Shown in pieces: positions 39,970-53,930 of a DNA stretch of 64,000 nt. This stretch comes from Megalopta genalis. Its lineage: Eukaryota > Arthropoda > Insecta > Hymenoptera > Halictidae. The stretch spans positions 1 to 64,000 of the forward strand of contig NW_027476279.1 of assembly GCF_051020955.1 (NCBI RefSeq), read 5' to 3'. The notes beneath the pieces are model-generated. The model did no database searches and was not told the DNA's origin. It saw nothing but the letters and a program-made list of their open reading frames with translations. Both the position numbers and the translations under genes were made by a program. The first letter of the stretch is position 1, and every line of letters starts with the position of its first letter.

Positions 39970-42900
39970 CAGGCGAAACAAATGGTTTAGATTCAAATAT
40001 TTGTTTTATACATGATTTAGCTTCAACTGCATGCGAAACCAAGGAGTTAGCTTCAAATCCAAGCGAAAGATATGATTTAGCTGCAAATCAATGCGAAGTA
40101 GAAGCCTTCGCATCAAATCCAAGCGAAATAAATGAGTTACCTTCAAATACTTGCGATATAAATGAAATAGATTGAAATGCATGCGAAACAAACGAGTTTG
40201 CTTCAAATCCAAGCGAAAAACATGATTTAGTATCAAGTCAACGCGAAGTAGAAGGCTTAGCTTCTAATCCATGCGAAACAAATGGTTTAGCTTCAAATAC
40301 TTGTGATATATATGATTTATATTCAACAGCAAGCGAAACAAACGAGTTAGCTTCAAATCCAAGCGAAACACAAGTTTTATATTCACATCAATGCGAAGTA
40401 GAAGGAATAGCTTCAAATCCATGCGAATCAACCGGTTTAGCTTCAAGCACTTGTGATATTCATGATTTCGCTTCAAGTGCATGCGAAACAAACGAGCTAG
40501 CTTCAAATCCATGCGAAGTAGAAGGCTGATATTCGAATCCATGCGAAACAAATGGTTTTGCTTCAAATACTTGTGATATACATAATTTAGCTTCAACTGC
40601 ATGCGTAGCAAGCGAGTTAGCTTCAAATACAAGCGGAATACATGATTTAGCTCAAATCAATACGATGTAGAAGGCTTTGCTTCAAATCCATGCGAAACAA
40701 ATTGTTTAGCTTCAAATACTTGTGATATACATGATTTAGCTTCAACTGCATGCCAAACAACGAGTTAGCTTCAAATACAAGCGAAACACATGATTCAGCT
40801 TCAAATCAATGCGAAGTAGAAGGCACAGTTTCAAATCCATGCGAAACAAATGGTTCAGCTTCAAATACTTGTGATACTCATGATTTAGCTTCAACTGCAT
40901 GCGAAACCAAACGAATTAGCTTCAAATCCTTTCGATACACATGATTTAGCTTCAAATTCATTCGAAACACATAGTTTAGCTTAATAATCATGCCAATCAA
41001 ATGGTTCTGCTTCAAATACTTATGATATACATGCTTTAGCTTCAAATGCAGACGAAACAAACGAGTTACCTACAAATCCTTTCGAAACACATGATTTAGC
41101 TTCAAATCAATGCGAAGTAGAAGGCTTAGCTTCAAATCCATGCGAAACAAATGGTATAGCTTCAAATACTTGTTTCATACATGATTTAGCTTCAACTGCA
41201 TGCGAAACACATGATTTAGCTTCAAATCAATACGAAGTAGAAGGCTTATCTTCGAATCCACACGAAACAGATTGTTTAGCTTCAAATACTTGTGATACAC
41301 ATGATTCAGCTTCAACTGCAAGCGAAACAAACGAATTAGCTTCAAATACAAGCGAAACACATGATTCAGCTTCAAATCAAGGCGAAGTAGAAGGCTTAGT
41401 TTCAAATCCATGTGAAACAAATGGTTCTGCTTCAAATACTTGTGATACTCATGATTTAGCTTCATCTGCATGCGAAACCAACGACTTTGCTTCAAATTCA
41501 AGCGAAACACTTGTTTCAGCTTCAAATCAATGCGAAGTAGAAGGCATAGCTTCAAGTCCATGCGAATCAAATGGTTTAGTTTCAAATGCTTGTGATATAC
41601 ATGATTTAGCTTCAACTGCATGCGAAACAAACGAGTTAGCTTCAAATCCAAGCGAAACACGTGATTTAACGTCAAATCAATACGAAGAAGAAGGCTTATC
41701 TACAAATACATGCGAAACAAATTGTTCAGCTTCCAATACTTGTGATATACATGATTTAGCTTCAACTGCATGCCAAACAACGAGTTAGCTGCAAATCCAA
41801 GGGAAACACATGATGTAGCTTCAAATCCATGCGAAACAAATGGTTCAACTTCAGATACTTGCGATATAAGTGATATAGTTTCAACTGCAAGCGAAATAAT
41901 CGAGTTAGCTTCAAACCCATGCTAAACACATGATTTAGCTTTAAATCAATGCGATGTAGAAGGCTGATCTTCGAATCGATGCGAATCAAATGGTTTAGTT
42001 TCAAATACTTGTGATATGCATGATTTTGCTTCAACTGCATGCAAAACCAACGAGTTAGCTTCAAATCCAAGCGAAACATATGATTCAGATTCAAATCAAT
42101 GCGAAGTAGAAGGCTTAGCTTCAAATCCATGCTAAACGATCGATTTAGCTTCAAATGCTTGCGATATAGGTGATATAGTTTCAAATGCAGGCGAAACAAA
42201 CGAGTTAGCTTCAAATCCAAGCGAAACACATGATTTAGGTTCAAAACAAATGGTTTACATTCAAATACTTGTGCTATACATGATTAAGCTTCAAATGCAG
42301 GCGAAACAAACGAGTGAGCTTCAAATCCAAGCGTAACACATGATTTAACTTCAAATCAATGCGTAGTAGAAGGCTTAGCTTCAAATCCAGGCGAAACAAA
42401 TGGTATAGCTTCAAATGCTTGTGATATACATGATTTAGCTTCAACTGCATGTGGAACAAACGAGTTAGCTTCAAATCCAAGCGAAACACATGATTTCGAT
42501 TCAAATCAATGCGAAGTAGAAGGCTTAGCATCAAATCCATGGGAATCAAATGGTTTTGCTTCAAATTCTTGTGATATACATGATTTAGCTTCAACTGCAT
42601 GCGAAACAAACGAACTAGCTTCAAATACGAGCGAAACACTTGATTTAGCTACAAATCAATGCGATGTAGATGGTTTAGCTTCAAATTCATGCGAAACAAA
42701 TGGTTTAGCATCAAATAATTGTGATGTACATGATTTACCTTCAACTGCATAAGAAACAATCGAGTTAGCTTCAAATGCATGCGAAACACATGATTTAGCT
42801 TGAAATCAATGCGAAGTAGAAGGCTTGTCTTCGAATCCATGCGAAACAAATGGTTTAGCTTCAAATACCTGTGATATACATGATTTAGCATCAAATGCAG

Positions 42901-44694
42901 GCGAAGAAAACGAGTTAGCTTCAAATGCATGCGAAATACATGATTTAGCTTCAAATTCATTCGTAACACGTGGTTTAGCTTAATATTCATGCGTAGCAAA
43001 TGGTTCAGCTGCAAATAGTTGTGATATACATGATTTACATTCAACTGCATGCGAAACAATCGAGTTAGCTTCAAATGCATGCGAAACACATGATTTAGCT
43101 TGAAATCAATGCGAAGTAGAAGGCTTATCTTCAAATACATGCGAAACACATGATTTAGCTTCAAATACTTGTGATAGAAGTGATATAGCTTCAAATGAAT
43201 GCGAAACAAACGAGTTAGCTTCTAATCTATGCGAAACACGTGATTCAGCTTCAAATCAATGCGAACTAGAAGGCAGATCGAATCCATGCGAAACAAATGG
43301 TTTAGTTTCAAATACTTGTGATATGCGTGATTTTGCTTCAACAGCAAGCGAATCAAACGAGTTAGCTTCGAATCCATGCGATAGACATGATTTAGCTTCA
43401 AATCAATGCGAAGTAGAAGGCTTATCTTCGATTCCATGCAAAACAAAGTGATATAGTTTCAAATGCAGACGAAACAAATGAGTTGTCTTCAAATCCATGC
43501 GATACACGTGATTCAGCTTCAAATCAATGCGAAGTAGACGGCGTGGTTTCAAATCCATTCGTAACAAATGGTTCAGCTTCAAATACTTGTGATATACATG
43601 ATTTAGCTTCAACTGCATGTGGAACAAACGAGTTAGCTTCAAATCCAAGCGAATCACATGATTTAGCTTCAAATTAATGCGATGTTGATGGTTTAGCTAC
43701 AAGTCCATGATAAACAAATGATTTAGCTTCGGATACTTACGATATAAGTGATATAACTTCAAATGCAGGCGAAAAAAACGAGTTAGCTTCTAATCTATGC
43801 GAAACACGTGATTTAGCTTCAAATCAATGCGAACTAGAAGACAGATCTTCGAATCCATGCGAAACAAATGGTTTAGTTACAAATACTTGTGATATGCGTG
43901 ATTTTGCTTCATCAGCGAGCGAATCAAATGAGATAGCTTCGAATCCATGCGAAATGCATGATTTAGCTTCAAATTCATTCGAAACACATGGTTCAGCTTA
44001 ATATTCATGCGAAACAAATGGTTTTGCTTCAAATACTTGTGATTTACATGATTTAGCTTCAACTGCATGCGAATCGAACGAGTTATCTTCAAATCCAAGC
44101 GAAACACATGATTTAGCTTCAAATCCATCCGAAGTAGAAGGCTTAGCTTCAAACCCATGCGACACAAATGATTTACCTTCAAACACTTGCCATATAAGTG
44201 ACATAGCTTGAAATGCTGGTGAATCAAACGAGTTAGCTACAAATCCGTGCGAAACGCATGATTTAACTTCAAATGAATGCGAAGTAGAAGGATTAGCTTC
44301 AAATCCATGCGAAACAAATGGTTTAGCTTCAAATACTTGTGATATACATAATTTAGCTTCAACTGCATGCGTTGCAATCGAGTTAGCATCAAATACAAGC
44401 GAAACACATGATTTAGCTTCAAATCAATGCGAAGTAGATGGCTTATCTTCAAATCCAGGCGAAGAAAATGATTTTCCTTCAAATACTTGCGGTTTAAATG
44501 AAATAGCTTCAAATGCAGGCGAAACAAACGAGTTAGCTTTAAATCCATGCGAAACACATGATTTAGCTTCAAATCAATGAGAGACACATGATTTAGATTC
44601 AAATCAAAGCGAAGTAGACGGCTTATTTGAAATCCTATCGGAACACTTGATTTAGCTTCGAATCAATGCGAAGTAGACGGCTTGGCTTCAAATC
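39970..44694. repeat. Family E tandem duplication, copy 1 (4,725 bp)
   Basis: About 39,970-41,415 matches 44,695-46,140 at constant offset 4,725, with few substitutions (for example GAAGCCTTCGC near 40,101 against GAAGGCTTCGC near 44,826). About 42,540-44,317 matches 46,136-47,853 at offset 3,596, then 3,536. The segment 41,415-42,540 is present only in this copy. It also holds the 20-bp short unit 42,235-42,254 and a landmark CAAAGTGATATAG near 43,444 (repeated near 46,980). The + frame has a 72-codon open stretch at 39,957-40,175. No gene is supported. Confidence 0.88.
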
Positions 44695-47380
44695 CATGCG
44701 AAACAAATGGTTTAGATTCAAATATTTGTTTTATACATGATTTAGCTTCAACTGCATGCGAAACCAAGGAGTTAGCTTCAAATCCAAGCGAAAGATATGA
44801 TTTAGCTGCAAATCAATGCGAAGTAGAAGGCTTCGCATCAAATACAAGCGAAATAAATGAGTTACCTTCAAATACTTGCGATATAAATGAAATAGATTGA
44901 AATGCATGCGAAACAAACGAGTTTGCTTCAAATCCAAGCGAAAAACATGATTTAGTATCAAGTCAACGCGAAGTAGAAGGCTTAGCTTCTAATCCATGCG
45001 AAACAAATGGTTTAGCTTCAAATACTTGTGATATATATGATTTATATTCAACAGCAAGCGAAACAAACGAGTTAGCTTCAAATCCAAGCGAAACACAAGT
45101 TTTATATTCACATCAATGCGAAGTAGAAGGAATAGCTTCAAATCCATGCGAATCAACCGGTTTAGCTTCAAGCACTTGTGATATTCATGATTTCGCTTCA
45201 AGTGCATACGAAACAAACGAGCTAGCTTCAAATCCATGCGAAGTAGAAGGCTGATATTCGAATCCATGCGAAACAAATGGTTTTGCTTCAAATACTTGTG
45301 ATATACATAATTTAGCTTCAACTGCATGCGTAGCAAGCGAGTTAGCTTCAAATACAAGCGGAATACATGATTTAGCTCAAATCAATGCGATGTAGAAGGC
45401 TTTGCTTCAAATCCATGCGAAACAAATTGTTTAGCTTCAAATACTTGTGATATACATGATTTAGCTTCAACTGCATGCCAAACAACGAGTTAGCTTCAAA
45501 TACAAGCGAAACACATGATTCAGCTTCAAATCAATGCGAAGTAGAAGGCACAGTTTCAAATCCATGCGAAACAAATGGTTCAGCTTCAAATACTTGTGAT
45601 ACTCATGATTTAGCTTCAACTGCATGCGAAACCAAACGAATTAGCTTCAAATCCTTTCGATACACATGATTTAGCTTCAAATTCATTCGAAACACATAGT
45701 TTAGCTTAATAATCATGCCAATCAAATGGTTCAGCTTCAAATACTTATGATATACATGCTTTAGCTTCAAATGCAGACGAAACAAACGAGTTACCTACAA
45801 ATCCTTTCGAAACACATGATTTAGCTTCAAATCAATGCGAAGTAGAAGGCTTAGCTTCAAATCCATGCGAAACAAATGGTATAGCTTCAAATACTTGTTT
45901 CATACATGATTTAGCTTCAACTGCATGCGAAACACATGATTTAGCTTCAAATCAATACGAAGTAGAAGGCTTATCTTCGAATCCACACGAAACAGATTGT
46001 TTAGCTTCAAATACTTGTGATACACATGATTCAGCTTCAACTGCAAGCGAAACAAACGAATTAGCTTCAAATACAAGCGAAACACATGATTCAGCTTCAA
46101 ATCAAGGCGAAGTAGAAGGCTTAGTTTCAAATCCATGGGAATCAAATGGTTTTGCTTCAAATTCTTGTGATATACATGATTTAGCTTCAACTGCATGCGA
46201 AACAAACGAACTAGTTTCAAATACGAGCGAAACACTTGATTTAGCTACAAATCAATGCGATGTAGATGGTTTAGCTTCAAATTCATGCGAAACAAATGGT
46301 TTAGCATCAAATAATTGTGATGTACATGATTTACCTTCAACTGCATAAGAAACAATCGAGTTAGCTTCAAATGCATGCGAAACACATGATTTAGCTTGAA
46401 ATCAATGCGAAGTAGAAGGCTTGTCTTCGAATCCATGCGAAACAAATGGTTTAGCTTCAAATACCTGTGATATACATGATTTAGCATCAAATGCAGGCGA
46501 AGAAAACGAGTTAGCTTCAAATGCATGCGAAATACATGATTTAGCTTCAAATTCATTCGTAACACATGGTTTAGCTTAATATTCATGCGTAGCAAATGGT
46601 TCAGCTGCAAATAGTTGTGATATACATGATTTACATTCAACTGCATGCGAAACAATCGAGTTAGCTTCAAATGCATGCGAAACACATGATTTAGCTTGAA
46701 ATACTTGTGATAGAAGTGATATAGCTTCAAATGAATGCGAAACAAACGAGTTAGCTTCTAATCTATGCGAAACACGTGATTCAGCTTCAAATCAATGCGA
46801 ACTAGAAGGCAGATCGAATCCATGCGAAACAAATGGTTTAGTTTCAAATACTTGTGATATGCGTGATTTTGCTTCAACAGCAAGCGAATCAAACGAGTTA
46901 GCTTCGAATCCATGCGATAGACATGATTTAGCTTCAAATCAATGCGAAGTAGAAGGCTTATCTTCGATTCCATGCAAAACAAAGTGATATAGTTTCAAAT
47001 GCAGACGAAACAAATGAGTTGTCTTCAAATCCATGCGATACACGTGATTCAGCTTCAAATCAATGCGAAGTAGACGGCGTGGTTTCAAATCCATTCGTAA
47101 CAAATGGTTCAGCTTCAAATACTTGTGATATACATGATTTAGCTTCAACTGCATGTGGAACAAACGAGTTAGCTTCAAATCCAAGCGAATCACATGATTT
47201 AGCTTCAAATTAATGCGATGTTGATGGTTTAGCTACAAATCCATGATAAACAAATGATTTAGCTTCGGATACTTACGATATAAGTGATATAACTTCAAAT
47301 GCAGGCGAAAAAAACGAGTTAGCTTCTAATCTATGCGAAACACGTGATTTAGCTTCAAATCAATGCGAACTAGAAGACAG
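44695..47380. repeat. Family E tandem duplication, copy 2, internally deleted
   Basis: Starts exactly 4,725 bp after copy 1 and follows it until about 46,136, where it jumps to sequence equivalent to 42,540. The loss is 1,129 bp. A further 60-bp loss (two units) lies near 46,700 relative to 43,100-43,160. The chimeric join reads GGCTTAGTTTCAAATCCATG then GGAATCAAATGG: left half as at 41,393, right half as at 42,540, with a shared TCAAATCCATG. The 3' part overlaps the beginning of family F. Copy 2 homology continues to about 47,853. Confidence 0.88.
46118..46150. other. Chimeric deletion junction in family E
   Basis: Left of the join the sequence follows 41,393-41,415; right of it the sequence follows 42,540 onward. 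The two parents share TCAAATCCATG at the crossover. The product deletes 1,129 bp relative to copy 1. Because 1,129 is not a multiple of 30, the parents must already have differed in phase through odd-length units such as the 20-bp unit at 42,235-42,254 and others between them. Confidence 0.75.
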
Positions 47381-50210
47381 ATCTTCGAATCCATGCGAAA
47401 CAAATGGTTTAGTTACAAATACTTGTGATATGCGTGATTTTGCTTCATCAGCGAGCGAATCAAATGAGATAGCTTCGAATCCATGCGAAATGCATGATTT
47501 AGCTTCAAATTCATTCGAAACACATGGTTCAGCTTAATATTCATGCGAAACAAATGGTTTTGCTTCAAATACTTGTGATTTACATGATTTAGCTTCAACT
47601 GCATGCGAATCGAACGAGTTATCTTCAAATCCAAGCGAAACACATGATTTAGCTTCAAATCCATCCGAAGTAGAAGGCTTAGCTTCAAACCCATGCGACA
47701 CAAATGATTTACCTTCAAACACTTGCCATATAAGTGACATAGCTTGAAATGCTGGTGAATCAAACGAGTTAGCTACAAATCCGTGCGAAACGCATGATTT
47801 AACTTCAAATGAATGCGAAGTAGAAGGATTAGCTTCAAATCCATGCGAAACGAATGATTGGCCTTCAAATACTTGCGAATATAAGTGATATAGCTCCAAA
47901 TGCAGGCGAAAAAAAACGAGTTAGCTCCAAATCCATGCGAGATGCATGTTTTAGCTTCAACTCAATGCGAAGCAGAAGGCTTCGTTTCAAATCCATGCGA
48001 ATCAAATGGAATAGCTTCAAATAATCGTGATATACACGATTTAGCGTCAACTGCGTGCGAAACAAACGAGTTAGCTACAAATGCATGCGAAACACATGAT
48101 TTAGCTTCAAAACAATCCGAAGTAGAAGGATTAGCTTCAAATACATGCGAAACGAATGATTGACCTTCAAATACTTGCGAATATAAGTGATATAGCTTCA
48201 AATCCATGCGAAACGCATGATTTAGCTTCAAATGAATGCGAAGTTGAAGGGTTAGCTTCAAATCCATGCGAAACGAATGATTTATCATCAAATACTTTCG
48301 AATAGAAGTAATGTAGCTTCAAATGCAGGCGAAACAAACGAGGTAGCTTCAAATCCATGCGAAACACATGATTTAGCTTCAAATCTATGGGAAACAAACG
48401 AGTTAGCTTCAAATGCAAGCGAAACACATGATTCAGATTCAAATCAATGCGAAGTAGAAGGCATAGCTTCAAATCCATGCGAACCGTATGATTTGGTTTC
48501 AAATACTTGCGAATATAAGTGATATAGCTTCAACTGCATGCGAAACAAACGTGTTATCTTCAAATCCATGCGCAACCACATGATTTAGCTTCAAATAAAT
48601 GCGAAGTAGAAGGCTTAGCTCCAAATCCATGCGAAACGAATGATTGAGCTCCAAATGCTTGCGAATATAAGTGATATAGCTTCAAATGCAGACGAAGCAA
48701 ACGAGTTAGCTTCAAATCCATGCCAAACACATGATTTAGCTTCAAATCAATGCGAAGTAGAAGGCTTATCTTCGAATCCCTGCGAAACAAATGGTTTAGC
48801 TTCAAATACTTGTGATATACATGATTTACATTCAACAGCATGCGAAACAAACGATTTAGCCTCAAATCCAAACGAAACACGTGATTTAGCATCAAATCAA
48901 TGCGAAGTAGAAGGCATAGCTTCAAATCCATGCGAACCGTATGATTTGGTTTCAAATACTTGCGAATATAAGTGATATAGCTTCAACTGCATGCGAAACA
49001 AACGTGTTATCTTCTAATCCATGCGCAACCACATGATTTAGCTTCAAATAAATGCGAAGTAGAAGGCTTAGCTTCAAATCCATGCGAAACGAATGATTGA
49101 GCTCCAAATGCTTGCGAATATAAGTGATATAGCTTCAAATGCAGACGAAGCAAACGAGTTAGCTTCAAATCCATGCCAAACACATGATTTAGCTTCAAAT
49201 AAATGCGAAGTAGAAGGCTTATCTTCGAATCCCTGCGAAACAAATGGTTTAGCTTCAAATACTTGTGATATACATGATTTAGCATCAAATTCAGGCGAAA
49301 TAAACGAGTTAGCTTCAAATCCATGCGAAACACATGATATAGTTTCAAATTCATGAGAAACACATGGTTCAGCTTAATATTCATGCGAAACAGATGGTTT
49401 AGATTCAGATACTTGTGATAAACATGATTTAGCTTCAACTGCATGCGAATCAAACGAGTTAGCTGCAAATCCATTCAAAGCACATGATTTAGCCTCAAAT
49501 CAATGCGAAGTAGAAGGCTTAGGTTCAAATCCATGCGAAACGAATAATTGACATTCAAATACTTGCGAATATATGTGATATAGATTCAAATGCTGGCGAA
49601 ACAAACGAATTAGCTTCAAATCCATGCAAAACACATGATTTAGATTCAAATCAATGCGAAGTAGAAGGCTTAGCTTCAAATCCATGCGAAACGAATGGTT
49701 TAACTACCAATACTTGCGAATATATGTGATATAGCTTCATATGCAGGTGAAACAATAGAGTTAGCTTCTAATCTCTGTGAATGACATGATTGAGCTTCAA
49801 ATCGAAGCGAAGTAGAAGGCTTAGCTTCAAATCCATGGGAAACGTATGGTTTAGCTTCAAATACTTGCGAATATAAGTGATATAGCTTCAAATGCAGGAG
49901 AAACAAACGAGTTAGCTTCAAATCCATGCGAAACACATGATTTAGCTTCAAATACTTGCGATAGAAGTGATATAGCTTCAAATGAATGCGAAACAAACGA
50001 GTTAGCTTCTAATCTATGCGAAACACGTGATTCAGCTTCAAATCAATGCGAACTAGAAGGCAGATCGAATCCATGCGAAACAAATGGTTTAGTTTCAAAT
50101 ACTTGTGATATGCGTGATTTTGCTTCAACAGCAAGCGAATCAAACGAGTTAGCTTCGAATCCATGCGATACACATGATTTAGCTTCAAATCAATGCGAAG
50201 TAGAAGGCTT
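47381..50210. repeat. Family F tandem duplication, copy 1 (2,830 bp)
   Basis: Every landmark compared in this copy recurs exactly 2,830 bp later, so no net indel separates the copies. Differences noted are isolated substitutions, for example 47,631 CAAATCC against 50,461 CAAATTC; 49,200 AAATAAATGCG against 52,030 AAATCAATGCG; 49,472 CCATTCAAAG against 52,302 CCATGCAAAG. Inside it a 453-bp echo places CGCAACCACATG at 48,571 and 49,024. Extra-A D-type units occur near 47,878, 48,180, 48,665, 48,965 and 49,118. The 3' half (about 49,234-50,210) is the same type as 3,240-4,216. This is among the youngest duplications in the window. Confidence 0.92.
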
Positions 50211-53040
50211 ATCTTCGAATCCATGCGAAACAAATGGTTTAGTTACAAATACTTGTGATATGCGTGATTTTGCTTCATCAGCGAGCGAATCAAATGAGAT
50301 AGCTTCGAATCCATGCGAAATGCATGATTTAGCTTCAAATTCATTCGAAACACATGGTTCAGCTTAATATTCATGCGAAACAAATGGTTTTGCTTCAAAT
50401 ACTTGTGATTTACATGATTTAGCTTCAACTGCATGCGAATCGAACGAGTTATCTTCAAATTCAAGCGAAACACATGATTTAGCTTCAAATCCATCCGAAG
50501 TAGAAGGCTTAGCTTCAAACCCATGCGACACAAATGATTTACCTTCAAACACTTGCCATATAAGTGACATAGCTTGAAATGCTGGTGAATCAAACGAGTT
50601 AGCTACAAATCCGTGCGAAACGCATGATTTAACTTCAAATGAATGCGAAGTAGAAGGATTAGCTTCAAATCCATGCGAAACGAATGATTGGCCTTCAAAT
50701 ACTTGCGAATATAAGTGATATAGCTCCAAATGCAGGCGAAAAAAAACGAGTTAGCTCCAAATCCATGCGAGATGCATGTTTTAGCTTCAACTCAATGCGA
50801 AGCAGAAGGCTTCGTTTCAAATCCATGCGAATCAAATGGAATAGCTTCAAATAATCGTGATATACACGATTTAGCGTCAACTGCGTGCGAAACAAACGAG
50901 TTAGCTACAAATGCATGCGAAACACATGATTTAGCTTCAAAACAATCCGAAGTAGAAGGATTAGCTTCAAATACATGCGAAACGAATGATTGACCTTCAA
51001 ATACTTGCGAATATAAGTGATATAGCTTCAAATCCATGCGAAACGCATGATTTAGCTTCAAATGAATGCGAAGTTGAAGGGTTAGCTTCAAATCCATGCG
51101 AAACGAATGATTTATCATCAAATACTTTCGAATAGAAGTAATGTAGCTTCAAATGCAGGCGAAACAAACGAGGTAGCTTCAAATCCATGCGAAACACATG
51201 ATTTAGCTTCAAATCTATGGGAAACAAACGAGTTAGCTTCAAATGCAAGCGAAACACATGATTCAGATTCAAATCAATGCGAAGTAGAAGGCATAGCTTC
51301 AAATCCATGCGAACCGTATGATTTGGTTTCAAATACTTGCGAATATAAGTGATATAGCTTCAACTGCATGCGAAACAAACGTGTTATCTTCAAATCCATG
51401 CGCAACCACATGATTTAGCTTCAAATAAATGCGAAGTAGAAGGCTTAGCTCCAAATCCATGCGAAACGAATGATTGAGCTCCAAATGCTTGCGAATATAA
51501 GTGATATAGCTTCAAATGCAGACGAAGCAAACGAGTTAGCTTCAAATCCATGCCAAACACATGATTTAGCTTCAAATCAATGCGAAGTAGAAGGCTTATC
51601 TTCAAATCCCTGCGAAACAAATGGTTTAGCTTCAAATACTTGTGATATACATGATTTACATTCAACAGCATGCGAAACAAACGATTTAGCCTCAAATCCA
51701 AACGAAACACGTGATTTAGCATCAAATCAATGCGAAGTAGAAGGCATAGCTTCAAATCCATGCGAACCGTATGATTTGGTTTCAAATACTTGCGAATATA
51801 AGTGATATAGCTTCAACTGCATGCGAAACAAACGTGTTATCTTCTAATCCATGCGCAACCACATGATTTAGCTTCAAATAAATGCGAAGTAGAAGGCTTA
51901 GCTTCAAATCCATGCGAAACGAATGATTGAGCTCCAAATGCTTGCGAATATAAGTGATATAGCTTCAAATGCAGACGAAGCAAACGAGTTAGCTTCAAAT
52001 CCATGCCAAACACATGATTTAGCTTCAAATCAATGCGAAGTAGAAGGCTTATCTTCGAATCCCTGCGAAACAAATGGTTTAGCTTCAAATACTTGTGATA
52101 TACATGATTTAGCATCAAATTCAGGCGAAATAAACGAGTTAGCTTCAAATCCATGCGAAACACATGATATAGTTTCAAATTCATGAGAAACACATGGTTC
52201 AGCTTAATATTCATGCGAAACAGATGGTTTAGATTCAGATACTTGTGATAAACATGATTTAGCTTCAACTGCATGCGAATCAAACGAGTTAGCTGCAAAT
52301 CCATGCAAAGCACATGATTTAGCCTCAAATCAATGCGAAGTAGAAGGCTTAGGTTCAAATCCATGCGAAACGAATAATTGACATTCAAATACTTGCGAAT
52401 ATATGTGATATAGATTCAAATGCTGGCGAAACAAACGAATTAGCTTCAAATCCATGCAAAACACATGATTTAGATTCAAATCAATGCGAAGTAGAAGGCT
52501 TAGCTTCAAATCCATGCGAAACGAATGGTTTAACTACCAATACTTGCGAATATATGTGATATAGCTTCATATGCAGGTGAAACAATAGAGTTAGCTTCTA
52601 ATCTCTGTGAATGACATGATTGAGCTTCAAATCGAAGCGAAGTAGAAGGCTTAGCTTCAAATCCATGGGAAACGTATGGTTTAGCTTCAAATACTTGCGA
52701 ATATAAGTGATATAGCTTCAAATGCAGGAAAAACAAACGAGTTAGCTTCAAATCCATGCGAAACACATGATTTAGCTTCAAATACTTGCGATAGAAGTGA
52801 TATAGCTTCAAATGAATGCGAAACAAACGAGTTAGCTTCTAATCTATGCGAAACACGTGATTCAGCTTCAAATCAATGCGAACTAGAAGGCAGATCGAAT
52901 CCATGCGAAACAAATGGTTTAGTTTCAAATACTTGTGATATGCGTGATTTTGCTTCAACAGCAAGCGAATCAAACGAGTTAGCTTCGAATCCATGCGATA
53001 CACATGATTTAGCTTCAAATCAATGCGAAGTAGAAGGCTT
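50211..53040. repeat. Family F tandem duplication, copy 2 (2,830 bp)
   Basis: Directly abuts copy 1. The tandem junction lies within CTTCGAATCCATGCGAAAC near 50,211: before it the sequence resembles the end of copy 2 (53,020-53,040), after it the start of copy 1 (47,381). The copy ends near 53,041-53,050, where the sequence changes to CCATACAAAGAAAG, a family G landmark. The segment 51,840-52,520 is repeated again at 57,959-58,640 (offset 6,119) within family G. Confidence 0.92.
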
Positions 53041-53593
53041 ATCTTCGAATCCATACAAAGAAAGTGATATAGTTTCAAATGCAGACGAAACAAATGAGTT
53101 GTCTTCAAATCCATGCGATTCACGTGATTTAGCTTCAAATCAATGCGCAGTAGAAGGCTTGTCTACGAATCCATGCAAAACAAATGGTATAGGTTCAAAT
53201 ACTTGTGATATACACGATTTAGCTTCAACTGCATGCCGAGCAAACGAGTTAGCTTCAAATCCAAGGGAAACAAATGATTTAACTTCAAATCAATACGAAG
53301 TAGAAGGCTTAGCTTCAAATCCGTGCGAATCAAATGGTTTAGTTTCAAATGCTTGTGATATACATGATTTAGCTTCAACTACATGCGAAAGAAACGAGTT
53401 ATCTTCAAATACAAGCGAAACACATGATTCAGCTTCAAATCAATGCGAAGTAGACGGCGTGGTTTCAAATCCAAGCGTAACAAATGGTTCAGCTTCAAAT
53501 ACTTGTGATATACATGATTTAGCTTCAACTGCATGTGGAACAAACGAGTTAGCTTCAAATCCAAGCGAATCACATGATTTAGCTTCATATTAA
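52940..53593 (+). other. Longest + strand open frame (217 codons), cysteine-bearing decapeptides
   Basis: Begins at an ATG in GATATGCGTGAT and reads decapeptides of the type LASNPCETHD, with a cysteine at position 6 of most units. It ends at a TAA in the unit reading LASY followed by a stop. The product would be acidic and hydrophilic, with no signal peptide, membrane segment or known metal-binding spacing (cysteines fall every 10 residues). Homologous stretches at 4,276-4,770, 53,967-54,461, 58,978-59,472 and 63,024-63,518 are open for 164 codons but are shifted upstream by indels. I do not recognise any protein family. A decayed repeat protein is possible but not supported. Confidence 0.2.
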
Positions 53594-53930
53594 TGCGATG
53601 TTGATGGTTTAGCTTCAAATCCATGATAAACAAATGATTTAGCTTCAGATACTTACGATATAAGTGATCTAGCTTCAAATGCAGGCGAAAAAAACGAGTT
53701 AGCTTCTAATCTATGCGAAACACGTGATTCAGCTTCAAATCAATGCGAACTAGAAGGCAGATCGAATCCATGCGAAACAAATGGTTTAGTTTCAAATACT
53801 TGTGATATGCGTGATTTTGCTTCAACAGCAAGCGAATCAAACGAGTTAGCTTCGAATCCATGCGATACACATGATTTAGCTTCAAATCAATGCGAAGTAG
53901 AAGGCTTATCTTCGAATCCATACAAAAGAA
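53041..53930. repeat. Family G, 868-bp tandem copy 1
   Basis: The AGTGATATAG landmark after a shortened CATACAAAG unit lies at 53,063 and again at 53,931, spacing 868. The stretch corresponds to 4,240-4,855 at the left end, and its second copy to 53,931-54,546. It includes units reading LSTNPCKTNG, IGSNTCDIHD and LSSNTSETHD. The + frame is open across the start of this copy (from 52,940 to 53,593, 217 codons, the longest + strand open frame in the window). It is open here because the shortened unit reads CAAAGAAAG; the relatives at 4,230 and 53,925 carry indels in the same place. Confidence 0.88.
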
